A stretch of 64,000 nucleotides of DNA from CAWEWH01 sp963812775 (GCA_963812775.1 CAWEWH010000007.1:372001-436000); one strand, 5' to 3'. Positions 25,472 through 34,673 are shown, counted from the stretch's first letter. Made by a program: numbers and translations. The notes: a model not told the origin generated them from the letters alone.

Positions 25472-25855
25472 TTACTCGGGCTTCTTTTGCGCGCCAAGCG
25501 CGCGCTGGTAGCTCACATAGCGGGGCTGGTCGACGGCGAGCTTCGCCATCACCGACGCCCACAGGTGCTCCTTCACATGAGGCGAGCTCGCATCGAGCTT
25601 GCCGTCGGCGAGACGCTCGGCAAGCTCGCCGTTGAGGTCGGCAAGCGGTCCGTCATGGCCGAGGAGGGCGACAAGACGGCCATGCTCGGCCGCGTCGCTT
25701 GCCGGCGCGAGCGTGAGCTCCCGGGCGACGAGTTCCAGCGCGCTCACGGCGACGCGCATCTGGAAGGCATCGTGCCCTTCGAGCCGCGGCACGATCGTGC
25801 GCAGGAAGGCCACGACGGGCGCGAGGATCTCGGCCGGGTGCGGTGGGTCTTGCAT
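25472..25855 (-). CDS. DUF6285 domain protein
   Basis: A 127-residue helical protein (AEILAPVVAFLRTIVPRLEG, then VAVSALELVARELTL). This small family is habitually encoded between an aminoglycoside-phosphotransferase-like gene and an acyl-CoA dehydrogenase, as here. The ATG overlaps the stop of the upstream phosphotransferase (ATGA), giving translational coupling. Its role, perhaps an accessory to the kinase/dehydrogenase pair, is unknown. Confidence 0.8.
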   Translation of the reverse strand: MQDPPHPAEILAPVVAFLRTIVPRLEGHDAFQMRVAVSALELVARELTLAPASDAAEHGRLVALLGHDGPLADLNGELAERLADGKLDASSPHVKEHLWASVMAKLAVDQPRYVSYQRALGAQKKPE

Positions 25856-26874
25856 CAGCGTTCCTCGTCCATCGGGGCCAGCAGATTGAGGAGATCGATC
25901 TCCGTCTCGGAGGTGCGTCGCGCGATCATCGGCCGTTCGACCGATCGATCGACCCCGGCGCGGAAGCGCGCGGTCGCGCTGGAGCAAATCCAGCCCCAAC
26001 GCAGCGTGCCGAACACCTCCCAATAGTGAACCCGCGCGGGATCGACACGACCGCCGCCAGCGGCTTCGTAGCCCGCGAACAGGTCCTCGCGCGTGCCGAA
26101 GCCGCCGACCGGCAGGTCGACGGCGCCGAAGCGCCAAGAATTCACGCAGATCCAGGCGAGATCCTGCATCGGATCGCCGAGATGCGCCACTTCCCAGTCA
26201 AGCACGGCGCGCAACCCTTCCGGGCCGATGATCAGGTTCCCGTTGCGGAAGTCGCCGTGCAGCAGGCGTGGCGCCGCGCCGGGCGGCGGCGCATGCTCGG
26301 AAAGCCAGCGTAGCGCAAGCGCGAAGATCGGCCGCGGCCAGCGCTCGCTGTGATATGCGGCCGCAAGGCGATCGACCTGCTCGGGCGCCCACCGGGCTTG
26401 CAGGCCCGGTGCGGCGCCGGGATCGAGGGCGTGAATGCGGGCGAGCGTCTCGCCGCATTGCCGGGCGAGCCTTGGCCTCACCGCCGCGAAGGCGGCGTCG
26501 CGCACGATGCGCCCGCCAAGCGTCTCGCCCTCGACGCGGCGCATGACGAAGCCGTGGCCAACACCGTCGTCGGGCTGCAACACGTGGAGCACGGGCGGGG
26601 AGGGGACGCCGGCGGCGCCGGCAAGCTGCATCAGGCGGGCCTCGAGCTCGACCGGTATTTGTGTCTCGGACTGTGGCTGGCCAGGGGGCGAGCGGCGGAG
26701 GATCAGCGGCACGCCGCGGTCGCCGGCATCGACCGTGAAGGCCCATGTTTCCTTGCTGGCGCCGCCGGACAGACGGCGCAGATCGGCGACCGTCGATCCG
26801 CCCCCTATGATCCTGCACGCAAGCTTGCCGAGGGCGTCAGCGAGGTCTGCGTCTTCGACCGCCGGGCCGTCCAT
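25855..26874 (-). CDS. APH-family phosphotransferase
   Basis: A 339-residue kinase-fold protein with LSGGASKETWAF near residue 30 (nucleotide loop), the catalytic loop LLHGDFRNGNLIIG near 210 and the metal-binding DWEVAHLGDPMQDLAW. It lacks features specific to antibiotic kinases. Its placement beside DUF6285 and an acyl-CoA dehydrogenase points to an ACAD10-like role, phosphorylating a hydroxyacyl-CoA. ATG 26874 has AAGG upstream; a long upstream open frame runs antisense-like inside the next gene and is not used. Confidence 0.88.
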   Translation of the reverse strand: MDGPAVEDADLADALGKLACRIIGGGSTVADLRRLSGGASKETWAFTVDAGDRGVPLILRRSPPGQPQSETQIPVELEARLMQLAGAAGVPSPPVLHVLQPDDGVGHGFVMRRVEGETLGGRIVRDAAFAAVRPRLARQCGETLARIHALDPGAAPGLQARWAPEQVDRLAAAYHSERWPRPIFALALRWLSEHAPPPGAAPRLLHGDFRNGNLIIGPEGLRAVLDWEVAHLGDPMQDLAWICVNSWRFGAVDLPVGGFGTREDLFAGYEAAGGGRVDPARVHYWEVFGTLRWGWICSSATARFRAGVDRSVERPMIARRTSETEIDLLNLLAPMDEER

Positions 26875-26882
26875 CGCGCGCC

Positions 26883-28442
26883 TTACTTGCCTCCCACGAA
26901 GGCCAGCGCTTCGGCGATCTCCGCCCGTCCGTTGCGCTCGCCGACGAGTTCGAGAAGCTTGCCGTACCATTGCCGCGCCTTGGCATCGTCGCCTGCCGCC
27001 TTGGCGGCGCGGGCGGCGCCGAGAAAGCCGCGGAAGCGGTTGGGCGAGGCCTTGAGGGACGCCTCGAAGGCCGCGAGCGCTTCGGCCGGCCGTTGCTGCT
27101 GCAGGAGAAGTTCGCCCAGAAGCTCGCGCATCGGCACGAGCTTGTTCTCGAGATAGATGTGCTTCTCGCGCGCATCGTCGGCGTCGGCGGCGGCCGCCAT
27201 CTTGTCGTGCGCATCCTCGGCCCGGCCTTCGGCCTCGGCGATCCAGGCGTCGGCGGCGCTTGCATAGATATCGACGAGACTGGCCCAATAGGCGCCTTCC
27301 CCCTTCTGGACCGCCGGCAACAAGGCGCCGAGAACCTGCGTCTCTTGCCGCGCCTGCTTCACGTCTCGCAGCCGCGCCTGCGCGAGAGCCCGGACGAAGG
27401 CGACGTGGGCGCTCGCCACCAACTCCTCAGAGGGCGCGGCGAGGGCCGCGCCCTCTATCCAGGCGGCGCGTTCGAGCACATATCGCGCCTCGATCAGCGA
27501 CGGGGACTTGCCCCGCTCTTTGAGCGCCTTGGTGCCGGCCATGACCTCTTCGTCGTCGGCAAGCTGAAGCCGCGCATAGGCGATGAAGTCGAAGCCGTGA
27601 AGGCTGCCAATGTCGCTGTCCGCGCCGTCGTGCGCCGCGTGGAGCGCCGCATGCGCCTTGCGATTAGCCTCGATCAACTCCCGCCACAGGCCGAGCATGG
27701 TGAAAATGTGGGACGGCATGTGCCGCGCATGCGGCGACGACGTCTCAAGGGCAGCGTAGCGGCGCGCCGCCAACAACGCCCGCTCGGCCAACGGCGCATA
27801 GTCATAGGCGTGGATGAGGTAGTGCGGCGCGCCCGGATGCTCCGGGTGGTCGCGCCAGATGGCTTCGAGGATAGCGCCGGCCTTCAATTGGCGCGCATAG
27901 GTCTTGTCGAACAGATCGACGGTTTCGAGGATCGCCAAGGCGTAGAAAATCCTGGCCTCGACGTCGGCTGGATAGTCCGCCGCCAGCTTTTCCATGGCGG
28001 CCTCGTAGGCCAGCGTCCGTTCGGCTTGGCTGGGAAAGTCGCGATAATAGACCGCGAGCGCGTCGATGAAGGCACGCTCGCGCGGCGTCGCCTTGAGGCG
28101 TTTTGCGCGCTCGAGCAGCGCACGCCCGCTCTTGAGCGCATCGGCGTCGAAATCGCCGCCGAGCGGGTTGCCGCGCGCCACCATGGCCCCGGCCCACCAG
28201 GCGATGGCGCAACGCTTGTCCTTCTTGGCCACGGCACGGAATGTGTCGGGGCGCGCCTCGAAGGAGTGCAACCGCGCCATTGCGGCCTGCAGGTCTTTCT
28301 GGACGCGGGCGGCGCAAGAATTCTCGAAATTGACGACGCTCTTCTCGCTCGCCGCGCCCTGCGGCAAGGCCGTCCGCGTCAACGCCATCGTGATCGCAAG
28401 CACCGCCGCGACAGCCAATGCTCGGCGCGTCCTTATGCTCAT
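26883..28442 (-). CDS. exported TPR-repeat protein
   Basis: A 519-residue protein with a signal peptide (ALAVAAVLAITMALTRTALP) and many tetratricopeptide-like helical pairs, for example YPADVEARIFYALAILETV, HPGAPHYLIHAYDYAPLAE and the C-terminal RPAEALAAFEASLKASP. The motif ARHMPSHIFTMLGLW is characteristic of a widespread uncharacterised TPR family. It is probably a periplasmic scaffold. ATG 28442 has AAAGG upstream. It is first in the operon with the phosphotransferase and dehydrogenase, 8 bases apart, although a functional link is not evident. Confidence 0.82.
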   Translation of the reverse strand: MSIRTRRALAVAAVLAITMALTRTALPQGAASEKSVVNFENSCAARVQKDLQAAMARLHSFEARPDTFRAVAKKDKRCAIAWWAGAMVARGNPLGGDFDADALKSGRALLERAKRLKATPRERAFIDALAVYYRDFPSQAERTLAYEAAMEKLAADYPADVEARIFYALAILETVDLFDKTYARQLKAGAILEAIWRDHPEHPGAPHYLIHAYDYAPLAERALLAARRYAALETSSPHARHMPSHIFTMLGLWRELIEANRKAHAALHAAHDGADSDIGSLHGFDFIAYARLQLADDEEVMAGTKALKERGKSPSLIEARYVLERAAWIEGAALAAPSEELVASAHVAFVRALAQARLRDVKQARQETQVLGALLPAVQKGEGAYWASLVDIYASAADAWIAEAEGRAEDAHDKMAAAADADDAREKHIYLENKLVPMRELLGELLLQQQRPAEALAAFEASLKASPNRFRGFLGAARAAKAAGDDAKARQWYGKLLELVGERNGRAEIAEALAFVGGK

Positions 28443-28565
28443 GATCAAGACCTTTGCGTTCGGGCTCGCGCCGAGTTCGCGGCGTCGTGAGGCCGCGCGA
28501 TTGGACAAGCACCCGCGTCTCGGTCCACCCTAGCAGCGCCACAATGGCCGGGGGAGGGGCCGACC

Positions 28566-29192
28566 ATGATCATTGTCCATCATTTGAACAATTCACGCTC
28601 GCAACGCGTCCTGTGGGCGCTCGAAGAGTTGGGGGTGGCTTACGTCATCAAGGCCTATCAGCGCGACGCAACCACCAACCTGGCGCCTCCCGACCTCAAG
28701 GCGATCCATCCTCTCGGCAAGTCGCCGGTCGTCGTCGACGAGGGGCGCACGATCATCGAGTCCGGCGCCATTATCCAGCACCTGCTCGACCGGCATGGCG
28801 GCGGCCGGCTGCAGCCGAAGCCGGGGACCGACGCGGCGCTTCAGTACTTGCAATGGATGCACTACGCCGAGGGGTCCGGCATGCTGCCGCTGATGCTGCT
28901 GCTCTACACCCGCCGCCTTGGCGAGGGGGGCGCGCCGCTGAAGCCGCGCATCGACAGCGAGATCGCCAACCATCTGGGCCATATCGGCAGCGCCCTCGGC
29001 GACAAGCCGTTCCTGTTGGGCTCCGATCTCACCGGCGCCGACATCCAGATCAGTTTTGTGATGGAAGTGGCGCGGGCTTTCGGCCGCTTGGCGAGCTATC
29101 CCAATCTCGACGCCTATCTGGTGCGTCTGCAGGCGCGCCCTGCCTATCGCCGCGCCCTCGAGCGCGGAGGCCCCTACAGCATGGCGGCTTGA
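28566..29192 (+). CDS. glutathione S-transferase
   Basis: A 208-residue protein. The N-terminal thioredoxin-fold domain has NNSRSQRVLWALEELGV and the cis-Pro region GKSPVVVDEG. The ESGAIIQHLLD motif binds the gamma-glutamyl group of glutathione. The C-terminal helical domain has FLLGSDLTGADIQISF, the usual N-capping box with Asp. A ribosome site GGAGGGG precedes the ATG. The substrate class cannot be assigned. It is divergent from the TPR operon. Confidence 0.92.
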   Translation: MIIVHHLNNSRSQRVLWALEELGVAYVIKAYQRDATTNLAPPDLKAIHPLGKSPVVVDEGRTIIESGAIIQHLLDRHGGGRLQPKPGTDAALQYLQWMHYAEGSGMLPLMLLLYTRRLGEGGAPLKPRIDSEIANHLGHIGSALGDKPFLLGSDLTGADIQISFVMEVARAFGRLASYPNLDAYLVRLQARPAYRRALERGGPYSMAA

Positions 29193-29200
29193 GTTCCCGC

Positions 29201-29284
29201 CGTCTTGGCCGGGCTTGTCCCGGCCATCCACGCCTTCCTGGGTAGGAAAAGACGTGGAAGCCCGCGACAAGCGCGGGCATGACG
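29201..29284. repeat. rhizobial-type palindromic element
   Basis: Two hairpins, GGCCGGG against CCCGGCC (29207-29225) and GCCCGCG against CGCGGGC (29260-29278), are nested within longer pairing (TCCACG with CGTGGA, outer CGTC with GACG). The wording GCCGGGCTTGTCCCGGCCATCC resembles the dispersed intergenic repeats of Bradyrhizobium and relatives. It lies between convergent genes. Confidence 0.6.
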
Positions 29285-29289
29285 CCTCC

Positions 29290-29574
29290 TCAGGCCGCCA
29301 GGCGCTCGCCCGGCTCCAAGGCGTCGAGAACGTCTTGCGGCACGCGGCCCAAGGCGGCGACGAGCTTCGGCTCCGGCCATCGCCTGCCTTCGAGGTCCGC
29401 CATCTGCTCCAGCACCAGGACGCCGGCGCGGTAGCGGCTCATCTTGCCGGCCGCCAGAACCGCCTGGTTGCGGTCGATGAGATTCTGGGTTCGGCCTGGG
29501 ACGAGGTCCCCGTGCCGGCCGGCCGAAAAGGGCACGACGATGTAGCTGGTCATCGTCAACAGGGGCTGGTCCAT
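29290..29574 (-). CDS. small protein of unknown function
   Basis: A 94-residue protein (LTMTSYIVVPFSAGRHGDLV, then GKMSRYRAGVLVLEQMADLE) with no signal or membrane segment. It has mixed alpha/beta character. GAGAGAATC before ATG 29574 supports the start. Upstream, TTCTCTC and GAGAGAA form a small hairpin around the ribosome site, which could modulate translation. No family recognised. Confidence 0.55.
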   Translation of the reverse strand: MDQPLLTMTSYIVVPFSAGRHGDLVPGRTQNLIDRNQAVLAAGKMSRYRAGVLVLEQMADLEGRRWPEPKLVAALGRVPQDVLDALEPGERLAA

Positions 29575-29724
29575 GGCGATTCTCTCTGCAATTCTTGGAG
29601 AGAACATAACATGAACAATCTCGTCGAGGAAGCTCAAAATCACGTGGCGCATGGGCTTGGGCAGAATCGCGCAATTCCTCATGCACCACTGCGATCAGGA
29701 TCAGCAAATCCATGATCTCCAACG

Positions 29725-29756
29725 AAAAACCCCTCCCGGCTTGCGCCGAGAGGGGC
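29725..29756 (-). terminator. rho-independent terminator
   Basis: CCCCTC and GAGGGG plus an inner CCGGC/GCCGA stem form a hairpin followed on the minus strand by TTTTT. It lies 28 bases after the stop of the VEKP repeat gene. Confidence 0.75.
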
Positions 29757-29784
29757 TGTATTTTCAGCGACGCTGTGGCGTTGC

Positions 29785-30252
29785 TTAGTAGCCGTAGCGA
29801 TTGCAGTGCGGCTTGTTGTAGTGCGAGCGATAGCCGTAGCCCGTGTAGCCGTAGTGCGGCTGCTTCACGACAACCGGCTTCTCGACCACCACCGGCTTCT
29901 CGACGAGGACCGGCTTCTCGGCGACGACCGCCGGCTTCTCGACGACGACCGGCTTCTCCGCAACCACCGGCTTCTCGACGACGACCGACTTCTCGGCGAC
30001 GACCGGCTTCTCGACGACCACCGGCTTGCCGACAACCGCCGGCTTCTCGACGACCGCCGGGGCCTGCTTGATCTCGCCCGGCTTCAGCTTCTCGACCGAA
30101 CCGGTGGCCTGCTCGGCACCCGCGTCCTTCGCCGACTTAACGACGATCTGACGGGTGGCGCCGCCCTGGGCCGGGGCCTGAGCCTGCGCGGTAGCGCCGA
30201 AGGCGACCGCAAACGCGAACACACTCGCAGTGAAGATTGACTTGTTGAACAT
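29785..30252 (-). CDS. exported Val-Glu-Lys-Pro repeat protein
   Basis: A 155-residue protein. It has a signal peptide (ASVFAFAVAFGATAQA), a short linker, then about ten imperfect repeats of the type VVVEKPVVAEKP (residues about 67-130). It ends in an aromatic tail rich in Tyr, Gly, His and Asn (YGYTGYGYRSHYNKPH). The regular spacing of Pro and charged residues suggests an extended rod, perhaps spanning the periplasm or coating the envelope. Ribosome site AGGAG and a strong terminator define a single-gene transcript. Function is unknown. Confidence 0.8.
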   Translation of the reverse strand: MFNKSIFTASVFAFAVAFGATAQAQAPAQGGATRQIVVKSAKDAGAEQATGSVEKLKPGEIKQAPAVVEKPAVVGKPVVVEKPVVAEKSVVVEKPVVAEKPVVVEKPAVVAEKPVLVEKPVVVEKPVVVKQPHYGYTGYGYRSHYNKPHCNRYGY

Positions 30253-30610
30253 CGATGTCTCCTGGCCTTGTCTTAGGGGGCATCGGCGATGCCCTTGTTC
30301 CATGGTCAGTAGACCAGCAACCGCGCCGGCTTGCCGTGTGTCGTCACACGGGCCGCAAAAGCAGGCGGTTCCGGGCATCGGCGCGTTCATCAGCCGCTCA
30401 GGAAAGCGGCCGCTGCCTCGCGGGCAGGGGTGGCTGACCGGACGCCGGGCGCGTCCCCGGCGTTGGGGGGATTTCAGCGCCAGCGGGCCCTTACGGCCCC
30501 CCCGGCCTCGCAGCTGAAAGTCGCAGGATATGGAACCAGTCACTGCCATCGGCAAACGCCTGCCGCGTGCCGTCGCGCACGTGGCGGATGCGCTCCGCCT
30601 GACCTTCACG
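30253..30610. other. intergenic, no gene seen
   Basis: The 358 bases between the VEKP repeat gene and the upstream small gene hold only GC-rich shadow frames. No clear promoter or RNA is visible. Confidence 0.5.
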
Positions 30611-30922
30611 TCAGGGGTATCGGTAGGAGCCAACGCATGCGCGTCCGCCCGGCGGTTCGAGCACGACGCGGTCGATGATCTCGTCGGGCTCCGGCACCCA
30701 GTAGCCCTTGGGCAGCGGTATCGGCATCGCGAGGCATGTCTGGCGCTCGAGATGCACATGCAGCGCAATGCAATGCGCCACGATATCGGGAGCCATCTTC
30801 AGCTCCCCTGCAATCTCGCGCACCGACATGCCGCCCCGGCCGTTCAGCCCCACGGTCGCGACAATCTGCACAAACAAATAATGCGTCTTCGGCGTTACCA
30901 CCGAATGCAATGAAACCGCCAC
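30611..30922 (-). CDS. YLF/WVP family small protein, HTH-like
   Basis: A 103-residue member of the family found at 8869 and 10056. Blocks are THYLFVQIVATVG, MSVREIAGELKMAPDIVAHCIALHVHLE, MPIPLPKGYWVP, then DRVVLEPPGGRA. The family's HTH-like middle is best conserved here. The start is a GTG with GGGAGAG 6 bases upstream; the longer open frame to 31105 adds unrelated Gly/Arg-rich sequence. Unlike its relatives it lies outside the accessory region. Function unknown. Confidence 0.68.
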   Translation of the reverse strand: MAVSLHSVVTPKTHYLFVQIVATVGLNGRGGMSVREIAGELKMAPDIVAHCIALHVHLERQTCLAMPIPLPKGYWVPEPDEIIDRVVLEPPGGRACVGSYRYP

Positions 30923-31086
30923 GGCAACTCTCCCCACGCCCAGGCCGCGAGCCCCTCGCTGACCCTTCAGACCAACCCCTCCACCAGGGGTTGCCCAAAG
31001 CATGACCATTTTGTGACTGCCACGGGCTGACATCTTGGCGGCCCACAACCTAGAGCACGCATCCGTCTCAAAAGAGGCCGATGGTC

Positions 31087-31278
31087 CTAGTAGTAGCGGC
31101 GCCAATAGGGCGACATCGCCTCGCCCTCGCCGAGCCGGATCAGGGCGAGATTCACGCGGTCAGGGATCGGCGCCTGGACCAGCATCGCCAGCGCTTGCCG
31201 CAGCGCCACCCCGATGGCGGCGGCCTCGATGGGAACGTCCCAAAAACCGGGCGGAACGGCGATGGCGGCGACGGGCAT
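31087..31278 (-). CDS. small protein of unknown function
   Basis: A 63-residue ORF (FWDVPIEAAAIGVALRQALA, then LIRLGEGEAMSPYWRRYY). It could form one amphipathic helix pair. The ATG has no ribosome site. The aromatic C-terminus and balanced composition make it more likely than its shadow frames. Confidence 0.4.
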   Translation of the reverse strand: MPVAAIAVPPGFWDVPIEAAAIGVALRQALAMLVQAPIPDRVNLALIRLGEGEAMSPYWRRYY

Positions 31279-31354
31279 GAATGTGTCCGCGATGACCCGA
31301 TAATTGTTTAACTCACGTCAGGGCGTTTGGTTTCCGGGGCTCGGCCTTGGCCGG

Positions 31355-31591
31355 TCATCCGTCATTGGCGGCATTGAGCCGGTCGACCGGGATGCCGCCT
31401 TCCTGGGCGGGTCGACGCGCTTGCGCTTTCAGCGCCAGGGACAGGAGTTGGCCGGCGGCCTGCGGCCGAGAGAGGTGCCGCGCCATGGACCCGCGCGATC
31501 GGTAGAGATCGAGGGCGGCAAGCTCGAGATCGGTCAACTCGACCTCAAGCTTCTGGCCACGGTCCTCTCCGCCGTCAGACGATTTGGCCAT
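31355..31591 (-). CDS. small protein of unknown function
   Basis: A 78-residue, hydrophilic protein (KLEVELTDLELAALDLYRSR, then HLSRPQAAGQLLSLALKAQ) with probable helices and no signal peptide. No ribosome site is evident before ATG 31591. It lies downstream of the caspase-like gene on the same strand. No family recognised. Confidence 0.45.
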   Translation of the reverse strand: MAKSSDGGEDRGQKLEVELTDLELAALDLYRSRGSMARHLSRPQAAGQLLSLALKAQARRPAQEGGIPVDRLNAANDG

Positions 31592-31645
31592 GATGCGTAG
31601 GAACGCACCATGGCCAGAATTGTTCGTGAGCTTGGCCTTTGGCGG

Positions 31646-33344
31646 TCAGCGGAGCCGTCCGCCGAAGCCGCGTCCGCCGCCAAAGCTTGACGCGCGTCCC
31701 ATCGACATGCCCTGGAAGCGCTGCACCGGCTGGAAGCGCTGCACCGACTGGAGGCGCTGCGCCGAGACCCCGTTGGGCTGGAAGGAGCCGCGGCTGAGGC
31801 CGGGATTGGTGATCACCCGCTTCGGGATGCTCGAAGTCTGATCGACGAAGCGCTTGGGTGTACGCACCAGGTTGGGGTCGAATGTCGGGCGCGTGCCGAT
31901 GGTGACGCCTGGGCGCTTCGGCGGCTTGCCGGGGCCGGTCTCGCCCCTGCCGGGCGGCACGGGGTCGACCTTGGGCCGATCGGGAACCGGGTCGACCTTG
32001 ATGGGTCGGTCGGGAATGACCTTGATCGGCCGCTCGGGGATGACGACGCGAATGGGCCGCTCGGGAATGACCTGCACCGGCCGCTCGGGCACGATCTCGA
32101 CGGGCGGCTGGTTGAGCGGCTGCTGCGGCGGCAGTTCGGTGCGCTTCTGCGGGGGCTGGTTGCCGAGCGGCAGCTTCGGAGAATTGCGCTCCGGCACGCA
32201 GATCGAGGCGGTCTTCAGGTCGCCGCGGCGCGGCGCCGCAACCGTCAGGCGGCGCAGCTCGTCGGCATGCGCGCCAGGATAGAGCGCGAAGAAGGCGTCG
32301 TAAGCCTCCCGCGTGCCTTCGGTGACGGCGAACAGCCACGCGGTTTCCATCTGGCGCAGCGACAGGCCGCGGTGGATGGCGACCGAGCGCGGGTCAGCGC
32401 CCCAGGCGTCGAGGAAGATGCGATACACATCGGGCGTATCCCAGATAAGCGCCACGCGGATCGCTTCCTCGAACGCCACGGTGAGGAAGGCGGCACGCGT
32501 CGGCTTCAGCTTGCCGGCATAGGCCTCCTGCTCGATGGCCGAGCCGATCGCCTGTCCGCCCTTGGCCGGCACGAACATGAAGTTGGTGGTGAGCGAGGAC
32601 GTTTCCCACGGGGTCTGGGCGCCGCTCGTCGCGTCATAGACGGCGACGCGCACGCGCTTGAACACCTGCTCGGCCGGCACGCCCGGCTCCTGCATCATCT
32701 TGAGGAACGCGGTGGTGTAGGGGCTGTGGTCGCCCGCGCCGTCCGACGCGGTGGCGCCCGGCGCGGTGGCGAACGACACCAGCGTGCCGCCCTTCGAACT
32801 CGACGCGCGCCAAACCATTCTCGCCCTTGCCGGCGCCGCGGTTCTCCACCATCGCAAGGCCCGGCGCCCAAGCGCCTGTGAAGGGGTTGTCGCGGCAGGC
32901 GTCGAGGATGACGATCTTGGTGGTCGCGCCCGTGGCGTCGAGCCGCTTCAGGATGTCAGAGAGCGACACCGCTTCCTTGGTGGCTTCGAGATCTTTGCCG
33001 AGCTTGGCGTCAACCGGCAGGATGTAATTGGAACCGTCGAGCTGCACGCCGTGGCCGGCATAGTAGACAACCGCCGTCGCGCCGGGGCCGGCTTCCTCGA
33101 CCTCCTTGATGAAGTTGTCGACATCGATCTTGAGGCTCGCGGTGGTGCGATCGGTCGCCAGCGTGACGTCGAAGCCGACGGCGGCGAGCGCCTTGGCGAC
33201 GGCGGTGGCGTCCTTGCTCGGGTTGGGCAGCACGGGAACGAACTGGTAGACCGAATTGCCGGCTACCAGGGCGACACGCTTGCCTTCGGCTGCGGACGCC
33301 GGAAGGGCGAGCAGCAGGAGGAGGACGGAAAGCCAGGCGCGCAT
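31646..33344 (-). pseudogene. exported caspase-like protein, frameshifted
   Basis: A peptidase C14 (metacaspase-type) protein. A signal peptide (AWLSVLLLLLALPASA) is followed by a caspase p20 domain with catalytic His98 in YYAGHGVQ and Cys150 in DACRDNP. Near 32795-32810 the frame breaks, and homology resumes in another frame (GGTLVSFATAPG, then DHSPYTTAFLKMM), completing the caspase fold. The C-terminal part is a long Pro-rich region with PERPI, PDRPI and PDRPK repeats and a Gly/Arg tail. The 1699-base span is one more than a multiple of three. The start has GGAG upstream. Assembly error or real loss cannot be told apart here. Confidence 0.85.
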
Positions 33345-33572
33345 GACAAGCTCCATCGGCTGGCCGTGCGGCATCGTCCGCGGCCCAGCGGCTGTTCAAA
33401 AATGGGGAAGGCGCATTACGCTAGTGGACGAGCATGCCGCACTTGGCGGGGGCAGGATGTGCCGCCCCGCACGGGACGGCGCGTTTACCGCATCGTGGCC
33501 CTTGCCCGCGCGGCGTTGTTCTCAAGGCGAGGCGAATGCTAGCATCGCGCCAGGTCAGGAGGACGGACACCC

Positions 33573-34565
33573 ATGTTGAGGACACGTTTCACCGAAATGT
33601 TCGGCGTCGAGCACCCGATCACCCAGGGCGGCATGCAATGGGTTGGGCGGGCCGACCTCGTCGCGGGCGTCGCCAACGCGGGCGCGCTCGGTTTCATCAC
33701 CGCGCTGACCCAGCCGACGCCGGAGGACCTTGAGAAAGAGGTGAAGCGCTGTCGTGGCATGACCGACAAGCCCTTCGGCGTGAACCTGACGATCCTGCCG
33801 GCCATCAAGCCGCCGCCTTATGCCGAGTATCGCCGCGCCATCATCGAGTCCGGCGTCAAAATCGTCGAGACGGCCGGCTACCGCCCCGAGGAGCACCTCG
33901 CCGACTTCAAAAAGCACGGCATCAAGGTGATCCACAAATGCACGGCCGCCCGCCACGCCGTCTCGGCGCAGAAGATGGGCGTCGACGCCATCTCCATCGA
34001 CGGCTTCGAATGCGCCGGCCATCCGGGCGAGGATGACATCCCGAACCTCATCCTAATCCCGGTCACCGCCGACAAGATCAAGATTCCGATGATCGCGTCT
34101 GGTGGCTTCGGCGATGCGCGCGGCCTGGTGGCGGCGCTGGCGCTGGGCGCCGATGGCATCAACATGGGCACGCGCTTCATGGCCACCAAGGAGTCGCCCA
34201 TCCACGAGAACATCAAGCAGCAGCTCGTCGCCAATGACGAGCGCGCCACCGACCTCATCTTCCGCACCATGCGCAACACTGCGCGTGTCGCCAAGAATGC
34301 CGTCAGCCAGAAGGTCGTGGCGCTCGAAAAGGAAGGCGCCAGTTTCGAGCAGGTGAAAGAGCTCGTCGCCGGCACGCGCGGGCGCGTCGTGTACCAGGAG
34401 GGCAATGCCGACCACGGCGTCTGGTCGGCCGGCCTGGTGCAGGGACTTATTCACGACATCCCCACCTGCAAGGAGCTGGTGCACCGTATCGTCCGCGAGG
34501 CGGAAGCGATCATCGCCGAGCGTCTCGGAGGCTTCATGGCGCCGCGCCGGCAGGCTGCGGAGTAG
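33573..34565 (+). CDS. nitronate monooxygenase family protein
   Basis: A 330-residue FMN enzyme of the 2-nitropropane dioxygenase/nitronate monooxygenase family. Motifs are ITQGGMQWVGRADL at the N-terminus, GFECAGHPGEDD with the catalytic His, IPMIASGGFGDARGLVAALA for phosphate binding, and GADGINMGTRFMAT. It oxidises alkyl nitronates or related carbanions. GGAGGA lies before the ATG. The acyl-CoA synthetase gene follows 109 bases later on the same strand, a frequent neighbourhood for such enzymes in catabolic loci. Confidence 0.9.
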   Translation: MLRTRFTEMFGVEHPITQGGMQWVGRADLVAGVANAGALGFITALTQPTPEDLEKEVKRCRGMTDKPFGVNLTILPAIKPPPYAEYRRAIIESGVKIVETAGYRPEEHLADFKKHGIKVIHKCTAARHAVSAQKMGVDAISIDGFECAGHPGEDDIPNLILIPVTADKIKIPMIASGGFGDARGLVAALALGADGINMGTRFMATKESPIHENIKQQLVANDERATDLIFRTMRNTARVAKNAVSQKVVALEKEGASFEQVKELVAGTRGRVVYQEGNADHGVWSAGLVQGLIHDIPTCKELVHRIVREAEAIIAERLGGFMAPRRQAAE

Positions 34566-34673
34566 CGTTCGGGCGCGACAGCGCCCTGCTTGCCACCGCG
34601 ATATGGCGTCTCTATCGTTCGCCGCAACGAACGAACAAGGCGGGTTGCGCCATCGCATTGGGAGGCCGGCCCC

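Noticed and set aside
31600..31624. Plus-strand GGAAC-N16-TGTT
   Set aside because: It points into the 3' end of a minus-strand gene with no plus-strand gene downstream, so it is probably chance.
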